From assembly GCF_030123245.1 (NCBI RefSeq), contig NZ_CP126101.1, forward strand, positions 4,896,501 through 4,960,500: a DNA stretch of 64,000 bases, in the 5' to 3' direction. Below are positions 26,630-34,684 of the stretch, piece after piece. The position numbers and the translations under genes were made by a program. The DNA comes from Lysinibacillus pakistanensis (lineage in GTDB: Bacteria > Bacillota > Bacilli > Bacillales_A > Planococcaceae). Below the pieces are notes generated by a model. The model had not been told where the DNA came from. It was given only the letters and a program-made list of their open reading frames with translations, and searched no databases. The number at the start of each line of letters is the position of its first letter. Position 1 is the stretch's first letter.

Positions 26630-27050
26630 TTTCCAATCCCCTTTATAAAGTATTATTACTTAAATTCTCCTTTAAGCCAAAAATTCCTTTTATGGGGATT
26701 ATTCCGTTAATAATATCGAATAATTCGTTTACTTCGGTTCAATTTAATGCCACAACATCCCATATTAATTTTGGCAAATATTTTGCATTCATTTCATATA
26801 GGTAAGAGCTTTCTAAATGCCCATAATTCTGTCATGACTTCTCGTATTTCCGCCTCTACTTGCTAAATTAATCTTTTAATTGTATATATCGAAAACTATA
26901 TTTTAAAAAAGTTTTTCACCCCAACCGTTGTCAACTCACAAAAGTAACCTCTACGTTTCTATGACACGAAAAAGTGCGTACTTTTTTTTGCCTAATCGGG
27001 ACATCATAATGAAATAGCAAGCAAGTCATTAAACAATTGGAGGAATTAAA
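26630..27050. other. 420-bp intergenic region with candidate HxlR sites
   Basis: AT-rich with no convincing gene. Near its end it holds CAAAAGTAAC (26939-26948), also present in the HxlR/MFS intergenic region, and a palindrome AAAAAGT-GCGT-ACTTTTT (26969-26986), both within 115 bases of the aldo/keto reductase start. These are likely regulatory. Confidence 0.5.
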
Positions 27051-27896
27051 ATGATTAATCATTTACAAGATACAATTACATTAAATAACGGCCTACAAAT
27101 GCCTGGTATGGGTTTAGGTGTTTTTCTAGTACCGAATGATGCTACTACTGAGATGGTTAAAGACGCTATTGAGGTTGGCTATCGAAGCATCGATACTGCC
27201 GCTATTTATGGCAATGAAGAAGGTGTAGGGGAAGGAATTAAACAAGCGCTAGCTTCTACTGGTTTACGTCGTGAAGATCTGTTTATTACATCAAAAGTAT
27301 GGAATGACGGATTAAGCTATGATGAAACAATTGCTGCCTATGAAGAGAGCTTACAAAAGTTAGGTTTAGATTATTTAGATCTTTACCTTATTCATTGGCC
27401 AGGTAAAGATAAATTCGTTGAATCTTGGAAGGCTCTTGAAGACCTTTATGAACAAGGCAAGATCAAAGCAATTGGTGTATGTAACTTCACTGTTGCACAT
27501 TTAGAAAAATTATTATCATTTGCTCGTATTAAACCTGTTGTGAATCAAGTGGAATTCCACCCTCGTTTACAGCAAGTGGAGCTTCGTTCATTCTGTGACA
27601 AACACCAAATTCAACTTGAAGCATGGGCACCTTTAATGCAGGGTGGACTTCTAGAAGATGAAACTATTTCAAAAATAGCAACAAAATATGGAAAATCCAA
27701 TTCTCAAGTTATTTTGCGCTGGGATGTACAAAATGGAGTGATCACGATCCCAAAATCAGTGCGCAGAGAACGCATGATGCAAAACGCTGATATCTTTGAC
27801 TTTACTTTAACAGACGAAGAAATGGCTATCATCAATGCGATGAATCTTGAACAACGTGTTGGACCAAATCCAGATGAATACGACTTTGCTCTATAA
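27051..27896 (+). CDS. Aldo/keto reductase (glyoxal-reductase-like)
   Basis: 281 residues, the normal length for the AKR5 group. The catalytic tetrad can be placed as Asp48, Tyr53 (TAAIYGNE), Lys82 (TSKVW) and His115 (LIHWPG). PKSVRRERMMQNADIFDFTL near the C-terminus (written in part) is the NADPH-phosphate binding stretch. It should reduce reactive aldehydes such as methylglyoxal, with NADPH, in the cytoplasm. AATTGGAGGAATT precedes the ATG. Next to an HxlR regulator, which points to electrophile or aldehyde control. Confidence 0.88.
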   Translation: MINHLQDTITLNNGLQMPGMGLGVFLVPNDATTEMVKDAIEVGYRSIDTAAIYGNEEGVGEGIKQALASTGLRREDLFITSKVWNDGLSYDETIAAYEESLQKLGLDYLDLYLIHWPGKDKFVESWKALEDLYEQGKIKAIGVCNFTVAHLEKLLSFARIKPVVNQVEFHPRLQQVELRSFCDKHQIQLEAWAPLMQGGLLEDETISKIATKYGKSNSQVILRWDVQNGVITIPKSVRRERMMQNADIFDFTLTDEEMAIINAMNLEQRVGPNPDEYDFAL

Positions 27897-27910
27897 GCAT
27901 TAAAAAGGAA

Positions 27911-27942
27911 AAAGAGACTGTCTTATGTTTGACAGTCTCTTT
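27911..27942. terminator. Bidirectional terminator
   Basis: AAAGAGACTGTC and GACAGTCTCTTT pair over 12 bp around an 8-base loop, between convergent AKR and HxlR genes. Confidence 0.9.
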
Positions 27943-27951
27943 CTTCCCTCA

Positions 27952-28335
27952 TTACGATGTTTGCTGCATGGCTATATCGTCGTCATGTTGTTTTAAAATG
28001 ACATCTTCGCCTTTATCCTGTAATACTTCAACATGTTTTTCGCCCCAAGTGCAAAGCATGTTCAAAATAGGTTCCATGCCCTGTCCATAGGGTGTTAATG
28101 AATATTCAACCTTTGGCGGCACTTGATTAAAGACTTTTCGATTGATTAATCCAGCTTGCTCTAACTCTCTTAATTGACTTGTAAGCATCTTTTGTGAAAT
28201 TCCTGGAATCAATCGTCGAAACTCATTTGTTCGAATTTTACCGTGGTGGTTTAAATGACAAAGAATAACCGGTTTCCATTTACCACCAATGACTTCAAGT
28301 GTAGCTTCAACACCAATATTATAAATTTTTTGCAT
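27952..28335 (-). CDS. HxlR-family regulator
   Basis: 127 residues; winged helix with VIGGKWKPVILCHLNHHGKI and FRRLIPGISQKMLTSQLREL, the HxlR signature. The Cys in VILCHL may be redox-active as in some relatives, but this is not certain. Divergent from the MFS gene by 108 bases, with an inverted repeat between. It probably represses that transporter and maybe the AKR gene. AGGAGG precedes the ATG. Confidence 0.88.
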   Translation of the reverse strand: MQKIYNIGVEATLEVIGGKWKPVILCHLNHHGKIRTNEFRRLIPGISQKMLTSQLRELEQAGLINRKVFNQVPPKVEYSLTPYGQGMEPILNMLCTWGEKHVEVLQDKGEDVILKQHDDDIAMQQTS

Positions 28336-28354
28336 TGTAACCTCCTGTAATATT

Positions 28355-28390
28355 CAAAAGTAACTAAAAGTACTCTACATAACTTTTGGG
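28355..28390. promoter_or_regulatory. Candidate HxlR operator
   Basis: CAAAAGTAAC on the left and the complement of TAACTTTTGG on the right form an interrupted inverted repeat in the HxlR/MFS divergent region, with AAAAGTAC between. The left half recurs at 26939 before the AKR gene. Confidence 0.45.
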
Positions 28391-28443
28391 TTGTATGAAT
28401 ATTACTACACATAATAAAAAAAATCAAAGGAGATATTAGTAGT

Positions 28444-29628
28444 ATGTCACATTCAAAAAAGCCAAGTGCTAAATTAACCTTACTGGCACTTGCCATCAGT
28501 GCATTTGGTATAGGGTCCACTGAATTTATTAGTGTCGGACTTTTACCATTAATTACAGATGACTTTGGTATATCTTTAAGCACGGCTGGCTTAACCGTTT
28601 CTATATACGCACTCGGTGTAACTGTTGGGGCTCCATTATTAACAGCCTTAACATCTCGTCTTAGTCGAAAAACTGTTTTATTGCTGGTTATGACTATTTT
28701 TATAGTTGGGAACTTAACCGCAGCTATAGCGCCTAATTTCTCAATTTTATTAATTGGACGTATTATTTCAGCATTAGCACATGGTGTGTTTATGTCCATC
28801 GCCTCTGTTATAGCAGCCGATGTAGTTGAACCAAATAAACGAGCAAGTGCAATTGCTTTTATGTTTACAGGCTTAACATTAGCTACGGTGACTGGTGTCC
28901 CACTTGGTACGTTTATTGGACAAGTAACAGACTGGCGTATGTCATTCATCTTTATCGTCATTATTGGGATTATCGGTTTAAATAGTAATGCGTTGTTAGT
29001 ACCTAGCCAATTATCAAAAGGTAATCCAATCTCTTTACGTGATATCGGCAAAGTATTAGGCAATATTCGCATGTTATTAATCCTTTTCATTACAGCAATT
29101 GGATATGGTGGTGCCTTTGTTGTGTACACATATGTTTCTCCAATTTTAGAGCAATATATGGGTTACTCGCCACATGCTGTAGTCATTATATTAGTTATCT
29201 ATGGGATTTGTGTTGCTATTGGTAATACATTAGGCGGTCATTTCGCTAATCAGAATCCGCTTCGTTCCATCTTTATTATTTTTGTGGGACTTGCCTTAGC
29301 GTTACTTGGCATTGGCTCCACTCTCGAATCGCCAATTATCGGATTAATCATGGTCCTAATCATGGGGCTATTTATGTTTATGAATGTCCCAGGATTGCAG
29401 CTCTATGCGGTTCTTCTTTCTGAAAAATATGTGCCATCAGCTATTTCAATGGCCTCAGCATTGAATATTTCGGCTTTTAATATTGGTATCTTTTTAGGAT
29501 CATATATTGGCGGCTTTATTATTCGCCATCAATCGTTAGCTCATACGCCCTTATACGGATTCCTAATGGTAATGCTTGCAGCGATTGTTACACTATTATG
29601 GTTAATTTTTGATAACAAAAAACAATAA
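28444..29628 (+). CDS. MFS efflux transporter (DHA1 type)
   Basis: 394 residues and 12 membrane helices. AFGIGSTEFISVGLLPLI in helix 1, LTSRLSRKTVLLLVM as the loop 2-3 motif, and VTGVPLGTFIGQVTDWR (motif C region) place it in the drug:H+ antiporter-1 group related to AraJ/YdhP-like proteins. Substrate unknown; HxlR linkage suggests toxic aromatic or quinone-like compounds. A 292-codon frame on the opposite strand here is a shadow. Confidence 0.88.
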   Translation: MSHSKKPSAKLTLLALAISAFGIGSTEFISVGLLPLITDDFGISLSTAGLTVSIYALGVTVGAPLLTALTSRLSRKTVLLLVMTIFIVGNLTAAIAPNFSILLIGRIISALAHGVFMSIASVIAADVVEPNKRASAIAFMFTGLTLATVTGVPLGTFIGQVTDWRMSFIFIVIIGIIGLNSNALLVPSQLSKGNPISLRDIGKVLGNIRMLLILFITAIGYGGAFVVYTYVSPILEQYMGYSPHAVVIILVIYGICVAIGNTLGGHFANQNPLRSIFIIFVGLALALLGIGSTLESPIIGLIMVLIMGLFMFMNVPGLQLYAVLLSEKYVPSAISMASALNISAFNIGIFLGSYIGGFIIRHQSLAHTPLYGFLMVMLAAIVTLLWLIFDNKKQ

Positions 29629-29716
29629 TCCTTGTACTTTATTTTGTATAAGAAAGAAGTAGAGAATGTGTATTGTTTGTTTAAATGATGTGCCCTATAA
29701 TTTAGTAGAATTAATC

Positions 29717-29735
29717 GAGAATGATTATCATTCTG
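29717..29735. promoter_or_regulatory. Fur box
   Basis: GAGAATGATTATCATTCTG contains AGAATGATT/ATCATTCT, a perfect palindrome around a central T and a close match to the 19-bp Fur consensus. It is 36 bases before the siderophore-binding lipoprotein start, so that gene should be repressed by iron. Confidence 0.85.
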
Positions 29736-29770
29736 AATTACTAATACCTTTATTATAGGAGTGAATGGCA

Positions 29771-30733
29771 ATGCATAAGATTCGACCATTTTCGTTAGCA
29801 TTATTTTGTTTAATCGTGTTGACGTTTGTTTTAGGAGCTTGTTCGAAGGAGGAATCAAAGGAGAAAGCTGATGTTGCTAAAGAGAATCAATCAATAGTGG
29901 AAACACGGACTGTAGAAGATGAATTTGGGGAGGTAGAGATTCCCGCAAAGCCTCAGCGAGTAGCGGCCATATACTTGGAGGATTATCTAACAGCATTAGA
30001 GGTAAAGCCCACTGTCCAATGGTATCATCCAGCTTGGGGGAAACAGGATTATCTAAAACTGGATGCACCAGAATTTGATATTACAGGAAGCATGGAGGCT
30101 TTATTGCAAGCCAAGCCAGATTTAATCATTGTAGATGGTGCGGCTGATAAAGCAAAATACGAGGAATATTCTAAAATTGCACCTACCTATCGTTTAAAAG
30201 AGGAAATCCTTGCAGATCCACAGGCAATTGTTAAAACGATTGCTGATGTCTTAAACATTCCTGATAAAGCAGATGAGGTTGTTAAAAATTATCAGCAACG
30301 TATTACGACTTTAAAGGCAGAGTTAGATAAGTCCGTTGGGGATGAAACAGTCGCTGTGGTCCGTTTAAATGTAGCCGATAAAACACTAGCATTATTTGGC
30401 GTTAAAAATCGATATTCTGGCTATATTTACACTGAGGTGGGACTTACTCCTCACCCACTAGCCCGTGATATGACGGAATTTCATGAGATACTTTCAGAAG
30501 AAGCTATACCTAAATTAGACGCTGATCATATTATTCTTTTCCCTTCTAATGGAACATGGGAATCTGAAGAAAACCAGGATGCGATTAAATGGTTAGATAG
30601 TACGCTCTGGAATACAGTTCCTGCAGTAAAAAACGGAAACGTGTATATTGCTGACCGAACATATTGGCAATCTGGAGCTATAACTGCAAATCTACTAAAA
30701 TACGATGACCTTGAAAAATGGTTCGTAAAATAA
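29771..30733 (+). CDS. Iron-siderophore binding lipoprotein
   Basis: 320 residues; lipobox VLGAC with Cys near residue 25, then a FecB/FhuD-type class III binding protein: RTVEDEFGEVEIPAKPQRV, GSMEALLQAKPDLIIVDG and NVYIADRTYWQSGA are typical. It should hand a ferric siderophore to a FecCD-type permease. No permease or ATPase is adjacent, so it must share a transporter encoded elsewhere. ATG at 29771 lies nine bases after AGGAG. A Fur box precedes it and an AraC/binding-protein fusion follows. Confidence 0.88.
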   Translation: MHKIRPFSLALFCLIVLTFVLGACSKEESKEKADVAKENQSIVETRTVEDEFGEVEIPAKPQRVAAIYLEDYLTALEVKPTVQWYHPAWGKQDYLKLDAPEFDITGSMEALLQAKPDLIIVDGAADKAKYEEYSKIAPTYRLKEEILADPQAIVKTIADVLNIPDKADEVVKNYQQRITTLKAELDKSVGDETVAVVRLNVADKTLALFGVKNRYSGYIYTEVGLTPHPLARDMTEFHEILSEEAIPKLDADHIILFPSNGTWESEENQDAIKWLDSTLWNTVPAVKNGNVYIADRTYWQSGAITANLLKYDDLEKWFVK

Positions 30734-30737
30734 TTTT

Positions 30738-30764
30738 AAAGAAAGCTCTCTTAGGGCTTTCTTT
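30738..30764 (+). terminator. Terminator
   Basis: AAAGAAAGC and GCTTTCTTT pair, with a T-rich 3' side, after the siderophore-binding gene. Confidence 0.75.
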
Positions 30765-30805
30765 GCGTTGTTTAAATAAAACTATTTATAGAAAGGTAGA
30801 AAAAT

Positions 30806-32380
30806 ATGAGTGGTTTATCGCAAATATTTCACTTACAAGAAGTTTCATATTCTATTCCATCAGCAATGTGGCAACTACATCATTGTGACCATTATAGCCT
30901 TGTTGTAGTTATAAGCGGCCATGGAGAGCTAATTTGTGATCATGAAACTATCCATCTTACTGAAGAAAAGTGTGTGCTCATTCCTCCTAATCAAAAAATA
31001 AATGTTCACAATGAAAGTGGGGTGCTGTGCTTTTATCACTTAACATTTAAAATCATCCAACTGCAAGAAAGTCAGACGGATTGCTTTTCTATTTTTACAC
31101 AATTTCAAGAACTAGGCTGCCATCCTTTTTCTCAATGTACTAATTTGTTAGAAATCATTTATCGACACCGTCTAGCAATGGATGAGCTATCGCTATTTGA
31201 GCAACATGTACGCTTCCAAGAATTTATGTTATTCATTATGAATCAAAATGTACCTAATCAGCAGCAGAAAAGTGTTCGTCAGTCCGTTGAGCAGTCCATC
31301 AAATATTTACAAAAGCATTATGAACGGGATTGGACTGTTGAGCAATTGGCAGAATTAGCGGCTGTGCCACGCTGGAATTATTCTCGTATATTCAAGGACA
31401 TTACTGGTCAAATCCCACTCAACTTTTTAAACAATGTTCGTCTTGAAAAAGCCAAGCAATTACTAGTAACAACGAATGACCGTATTTTTGAGATCAGCCA
31501 AACAGTTGGATTCAACAATGAATATTATTTTAACCGCCGCTTTAAAGAGCATGTCGGTATCTCTCCTGGACAATATCGTCGTGGCCAAAGTAATAACCCT
31601 CGTATATTCGCACCGTTTTTAGAGGATTTTTTAGTGGCATTAGGTATTACACCCATCGCTCAATTTAGCCATTCAAAATGGGGCAAACAGGATTATCTAG
31701 GGTTACAAGAAATACCTGATATTGATATTGAAAAAGGACAAATGGATCAACTTTTTCATTATAAGCCAACTTTAATTATGCTAGATGAAGGGATAGAGCG
31801 CTGGAAAGCTTGTCATCAATTAGATCAATTGGCTCCCACTTATCATCTCTCACATCCAGGTGAAGATTGGCGAACTACATTGTTCCAAATAGCCGACTTA
31901 ACAGGTAGAACGGCTATTATGAAGGATGTCATTAACCAGTATGAGGTAAAAGTGCAAAAGGCAAAAAAAGTGCTTCAAAAATCAGTATATGGACAAAGCG
32001 TAGCCTTTCTTCGTATCTCCGCTATTGGCATCAGCCTCTATGCAGGACCCGAATGCGGCTATACGGGCCCCATTCTATATCGTGATCTCGGCTTAATGCC
32101 CCATGAATCTGTATGGAATATCCCACATTATACACGAAAAACACATCTAACAATTGACCAGCTTATTCACTTAGATGCCGATCATTTATTCATTACCTTT
32201 GACAAACAACATTCGATTTTCGAGGGAGAGGAACGAGTAATACTAAAATCTCCTACCTGGAGCAACCTTCCCGCAGCAAAAAACAACTGTGTCTACGAGG
32301 TTGATTTCTTAACATGGATGAACTACGGCATTCTCTCCCATAACAAAAAAATAGATGATGTTTTACGTGTTCTTGGATAA
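30806..32380 (+). CDS. AraC regulator fused to siderophore-binding domain (Btr-like)
   Basis: 524 residues in three parts: an N-terminal cupin-like region (1-150), two AraC helix-turn-helix units (about 165-265; VEQLAELAAVPRWNYSRIF and ISQTVGFNNEYYFNRRFKEH), and a FecB-type binding domain (about 270-524) with no signal peptide. This is the Btr architecture, in which the binding domain senses the ferric siderophore inside the cell. Its binding domain and the upstream lipoprotein share LED-L-AL, W-GKQDYL and the DI spacing, so they likely bind the same ligand. It probably activates uptake genes. Confidence 0.9.
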   Translation: MSGLSQIFHLQEVSYSIPSAMWQLHHCDHYSLVVVISGHGELICDHETIHLTEEKCVLIPPNQKINVHNESGVLCFYHLTFKIIQLQESQTDCFSIFTQFQELGCHPFSQCTNLLEIIYRHRLAMDELSLFEQHVRFQEFMLFIMNQNVPNQQQKSVRQSVEQSIKYLQKHYERDWTVEQLAELAAVPRWNYSRIFKDITGQIPLNFLNNVRLEKAKQLLVTTNDRIFEISQTVGFNNEYYFNRRFKEHVGISPGQYRRGQSNNPRIFAPFLEDFLVALGITPIAQFSHSKWGKQDYLGLQEIPDIDIEKGQMDQLFHYKPTLIMLDEGIERWKACHQLDQLAPTYHLSHPGEDWRTTLFQIADLTGRTAIMKDVINQYEVKVQKAKKVLQKSVYGQSVAFLRISAIGISLYAGPECGYTGPILYRDLGLMPHESVWNIPHYTRKTHLTIDQLIHLDADHLFITFDKQHSIFEGEERVILKSPTWSNLPAAKNNCVYEVDFLTWMNYGILSHNKKIDDVLRVLG

Positions 32381-32393
32381 AAATTTATGAAAG

Positions 32394-32426
32394 GAAGGCT
32401 TATACACATGCGAAGCCTTCTTTTTT
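32394..32426 (+). terminator. Terminator of the Btr-like gene
   Basis: GAAGGCT and AGCCTTC with a 13-base loop, followed by TTTTTT. It isolates the repeat array downstream from read-through. Confidence 0.85.
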
Positions 32427-32449
32427 GATTGGGTGAGTGTTATTCGTTT

Positions 32450-32897
32450 TTGATCGGCTTGGGCTCGTTTTTGATCAGCCTGAACCCTTTTTCGATCGGG
32501 TTGCCTCCACTTTTGATCGGCTTAGACTCCTTTTTGATCAGCCTGGGCTCGTTTTCGATCGGGTTGCCTCCACTTTTGATCAGCCTGCGTTCGTTTTTGA
32601 TCAGCTTGGACTCCTTTTTGATCAGGTGCCTTGCTTTTTTGATCAGCCTGAGCTCTTTTTCGATCGGGTTGCCTCTACTTTTGATCAGGCTGCGTTCGTT
32701 TTTGATCAGGTACCTTGCTTTTTTGATCAGCCTAGGCTCGTTTTTGATCGGGTTTCTTCCACTTTTGATCAGCCTGAGCTCGTTTTCAATCGGGTTGCCT
32801 CCACTTTTGATCGGCTTAGGCTCCTCTTTGATCAGGTTGGTTCACTTTCGATTAGCTCTAACCCTTTCTCTTATCAGGTTCCTTACTTTCAATCGAC
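32450..32897. repeat. 21-bp tandem repeat array, 21 units
   Basis: From 32450 to 32890 there are 21 consecutive units of exactly 21 bp, then seven bases of a further one. Most units begin TTGATC or TCGATC, continue with AGCCTG, GGCTTG or GGGTTG, a variable 6-base stretch, and end in CTTT or GTTT. The TGATCA/CGATCG palindromic core falls at the same place in most units; the last three units are decayed. Units of three sub-types recur in blocks. Because 21 is a multiple of 3, two plus-strand frames stay open (SFLIGLG and VFDRLG heptads), but neither has a ribosome site and both lie behind a terminator, so I do not call a gene. A looser unit precedes at 32425-32449. Confidence 0.92.
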
Positions 32898-33029
32898 TAA
32901 ATTATCTCTTCACTCATCCTAGGTATTAATTTGATAATACCCTAGACGTGAAACCATAGAAGTAGCGAACACCGAAAGTCCCCGCTGCACATAAGATATA
33001 GTATTAGCAAGTGGATAGGAGGAGTTTAG

Positions 33030-33440
33030 TTGTATTACAACCCTTATCCGATTTTTGTCTATCCTACCTATTATCCAACATTGGCAATAGTAAATCCTCC
33101 AGCACTTCACCAACCAGCTAGATATTTAGCTATGCCAACAAACCCAATAAATACAAATCCGTTTCCAGCCGTCAATACAAATAAGCTGAAAATTTCCGCC
33201 AAGCGAGTAAAGAGAATTATGCAGCAGATTCAGCTACTTACAGATAAAATTGACGGATCAGAACAATTTGCACATGATCTTATGGATGCCGCACAAAAAT
33301 CAAATAAATCAGAAGTTGAAAGGTTAATCATCTCGACTGGTATTACTATGACATTTGAAACAAACTATACACCAGATAATATTCGGATAGTATTTACAGA
33401 TATTGAATGTTGTAAGCTTTCATTAGTTTTAAGCTGGTGA
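33030..33440 (+). CDS. Conserved Bacillales protein, YYNPY start
   Basis: 136 residues from a TTG start, with AGGAGG seven bases before. An aromatic/Pro-rich N-terminus (YYNPYPIFVYPTYYPTLAIV) precedes a helical then beta C-terminal domain: QFAHDLMDAAQKSNKSEVER, STGITMTFETNYTPDNIRIV and ECCKLSLVLSW. The C-terminal pattern occurs in hypothetical proteins across Bacillus and Lysinibacillus, often linked to spores; I know of no function. Lies between the repeat array and an S-box leader. Confidence 0.68.
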   Translation: MYYNPYPIFVYPTYYPTLAIVNPPALHQPARYLAMPTNPINTNPFPAVNTNKLKISAKRVKRIMQQIQLLTDKIDGSEQFAHDLMDAAQKSNKSEVERLIISTGITMTFETNYTPDNIRIVFTDIECCKLSLVLSW

Positions 33441-33663
33441 CAGCGCCTTTTCTACAAGTGGGCTCTTTTCATAAGAACCCTCTTGTCCATTTATCTTGCA
33501 CCTAAAAACCTCTAGTGAGCATGGTTTTTCTGCCAGTTATGAATCCCTCTAATCCTTTTAGTTAATATAATTGCAAATCTATGTATCCCTATTGAACTTG
33601 TAAACTATAAATAAATATGCTAATGTATTTGTATCGTTATTTCTGAAAATTCTTATATTGCAT

Positions 33664-33772
33664 TTCTTATCAAGAGAGACGGAGGGATTGGCCCTATGAA
33701 GTCTCAGCAACCAGCCTTTAGGTATGGTGCTAACTCCAATTGGCAAAAATGTTTGCCTTGAAGATGAGAAGA
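33664..33772 (+). ncRNA. SAM (S-box) riboswitch
   Basis: The S-box core is readable in order: TTCTTATCAAGAGAGACGGA, GGGATTGGCCC, ATGAAGTCTCAGCAACC, GGTGCTAACTCC, then GATGAGAAG pairing back to CTTATC (P1). These are the near-invariant blocks of the SAM-I aptamer. A terminator follows at 33795, so SAM binding should shut off the cyclase-family gene downstream. Confidence 0.95.
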
Positions 33773-33794
33773 CTAACATTTGTTGCTTTGCACA

Positions 33795-33826
33795 AGAGTC
33801 CTCTCTCCAAGGAGGACTCTTTTTTG
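33795..33826 (+). terminator. Riboswitch-controlled terminator
   Basis: AGAGTCCTC and GAGGACTCT pair, followed by six T. This is the expression platform of the S-box. It lies 70 bases before the cyclase-family start at 33896. The alternative antiterminator likely uses GTCTTC-like sequence from the 3' side of P1. Confidence 0.9.
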
Positions 33827-33895
33827 TGGTTATGATTGGACAAGAAGGACAAGCAGGGAATAACTCATACTATTAATAGAAAGCAGGTAAATACG

Positions 33896-34633
33896 ATGTC
33901 GAATGAACTTTTACAAGCAGTGCAGCTATTAAAATCAAGAAAATGGGTGGATTTAACACATACATTTGGACCAAATTCACCTCACTTCTTTATGTTTGAG
34001 GATGCAAAGTTTGAAACCCTATTTTCACATGATGATGGTTTCTTTGCGCAGCAATTCACTTTTCCTGGACAATATGGAACACATATCGATCCACCTATCC
34101 ACTTTGTTAGGGACACACGTTTTTTAGAAGAATTGGATTTAAAAGAATTAGTACTACCCTTAATCGTGATTGATAAATCGAAGGAAGCCGAGCAAAATAA
34201 TGATTTTACCTTAAGTGTTCAGGATATTCTTGACTTTGAGGCTGAGCATGGAGAAATTGAAGCAGGTACGTTTATTGCCCTACGTACCGATTGGAGTAAG
34301 CGTTGGCCTAATAAGGATGCCTTTAATAATAAGGATGCTGAGGGTCATAATCATATACCAGGTTGGGGATTAGAGGCATTACAGTTTTTATTTAAAGAAC
34401 GAAAAATTAACGCTATTGGTCACGAGACTTTCGACACTGATTCAGCAGCGGATTTTCGCAAAAATGGTAAGTTAGATGGTGAATATTTTGTACTTGAGCA
34501 AGACACTTATCAAATTGAGCTTTTAACAAATTTGGATCAGCTACCGCCAAAAGGGGCTGTCATATTCAATATTGTACCGAAACCAGAAAGAGCGTCTGGA
34601 TTCCCTGTTCGTTCATTTGCCATCTTACCTTAA
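33896..34633 (+). CDS. Cyclase-family (PF04199) metal hydrolase
   Basis: 245 residues of the cyclase/kynurenine-formamidase-like family. WVDLTHTFGPNSPHF opens the domain; QYGTHIDPPIHF holds the HxDxPxH metal-binding motif; IGHETFDTDSA is the second conserved block and FNIVPKPERASGFPVRSFAIL the end (in part). These zinc or manganese enzymes hydrolyse cyclic amides or esters. The ATG at 33896, with AGGT seven bases before, is chosen over a TTG at 33836, which is only ten bases from the terminator. It is controlled by a SAM riboswitch, which points to a sulfur-metabolism substrate not previously tied to the family, as far as I recall. Confidence 0.85.
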   Translation: MSNELLQAVQLLKSRKWVDLTHTFGPNSPHFFMFEDAKFETLFSHDDGFFAQQFTFPGQYGTHIDPPIHFVRDTRFLEELDLKELVLPLIVIDKSKEAEQNNDFTLSVQDILDFEAEHGEIEAGTFIALRTDWSKRWPNKDAFNNKDAEGHNHIPGWGLEALQFLFKERKINAIGHETFDTDSAADFRKNGKLDGEYFVLEQDTYQIELLTNLDQLPPKGAVIFNIVPKPERASGFPVRSFAILP

Positions 34634-34684
34634 AAATAAATAAGGGTCTTATTCGCTTAGAAGAATCAGACCCTTATTTATTTC
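34634..34684. terminator. Bidirectional terminator
   Basis: AAATAAATAAGGGTCT and AGACCCTTATTTATTT form a 16-bp stem between the convergent cyclase and DedA genes; its right arm includes the DedA stop codon. Confidence 0.88.

Noticed and set aside
28251..29129. 292-codon frame opposite the MFS gene
   Set aside because: Composition (many Asn, Ile, Lys, Pro) is that of an antisense shadow; the MFS frame has clear helices and motifs, and this frame also overlaps the HxlR gene.
32450..32897. CRISPR array
   Set aside because: Units abut with no unique spacers, are only 21 bp, and no cas genes are near.
32429..32929. Two overlapping frames of 161-166 codons across the 21-bp array (FLIGLGS and FDRLGL heptads)
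   Set aside because: They start at TTG/GTG without a ribosome site just after a terminator, and both are forced open by a 21-bp period. On the minus strand a third frame (KPIKSGG-like) has no usable start.
33579..33779. 66-codon minus-strand frame
   Set aside because: It is antisense to the SAM riboswitch aptamer, whose conserved core explains the sequence.
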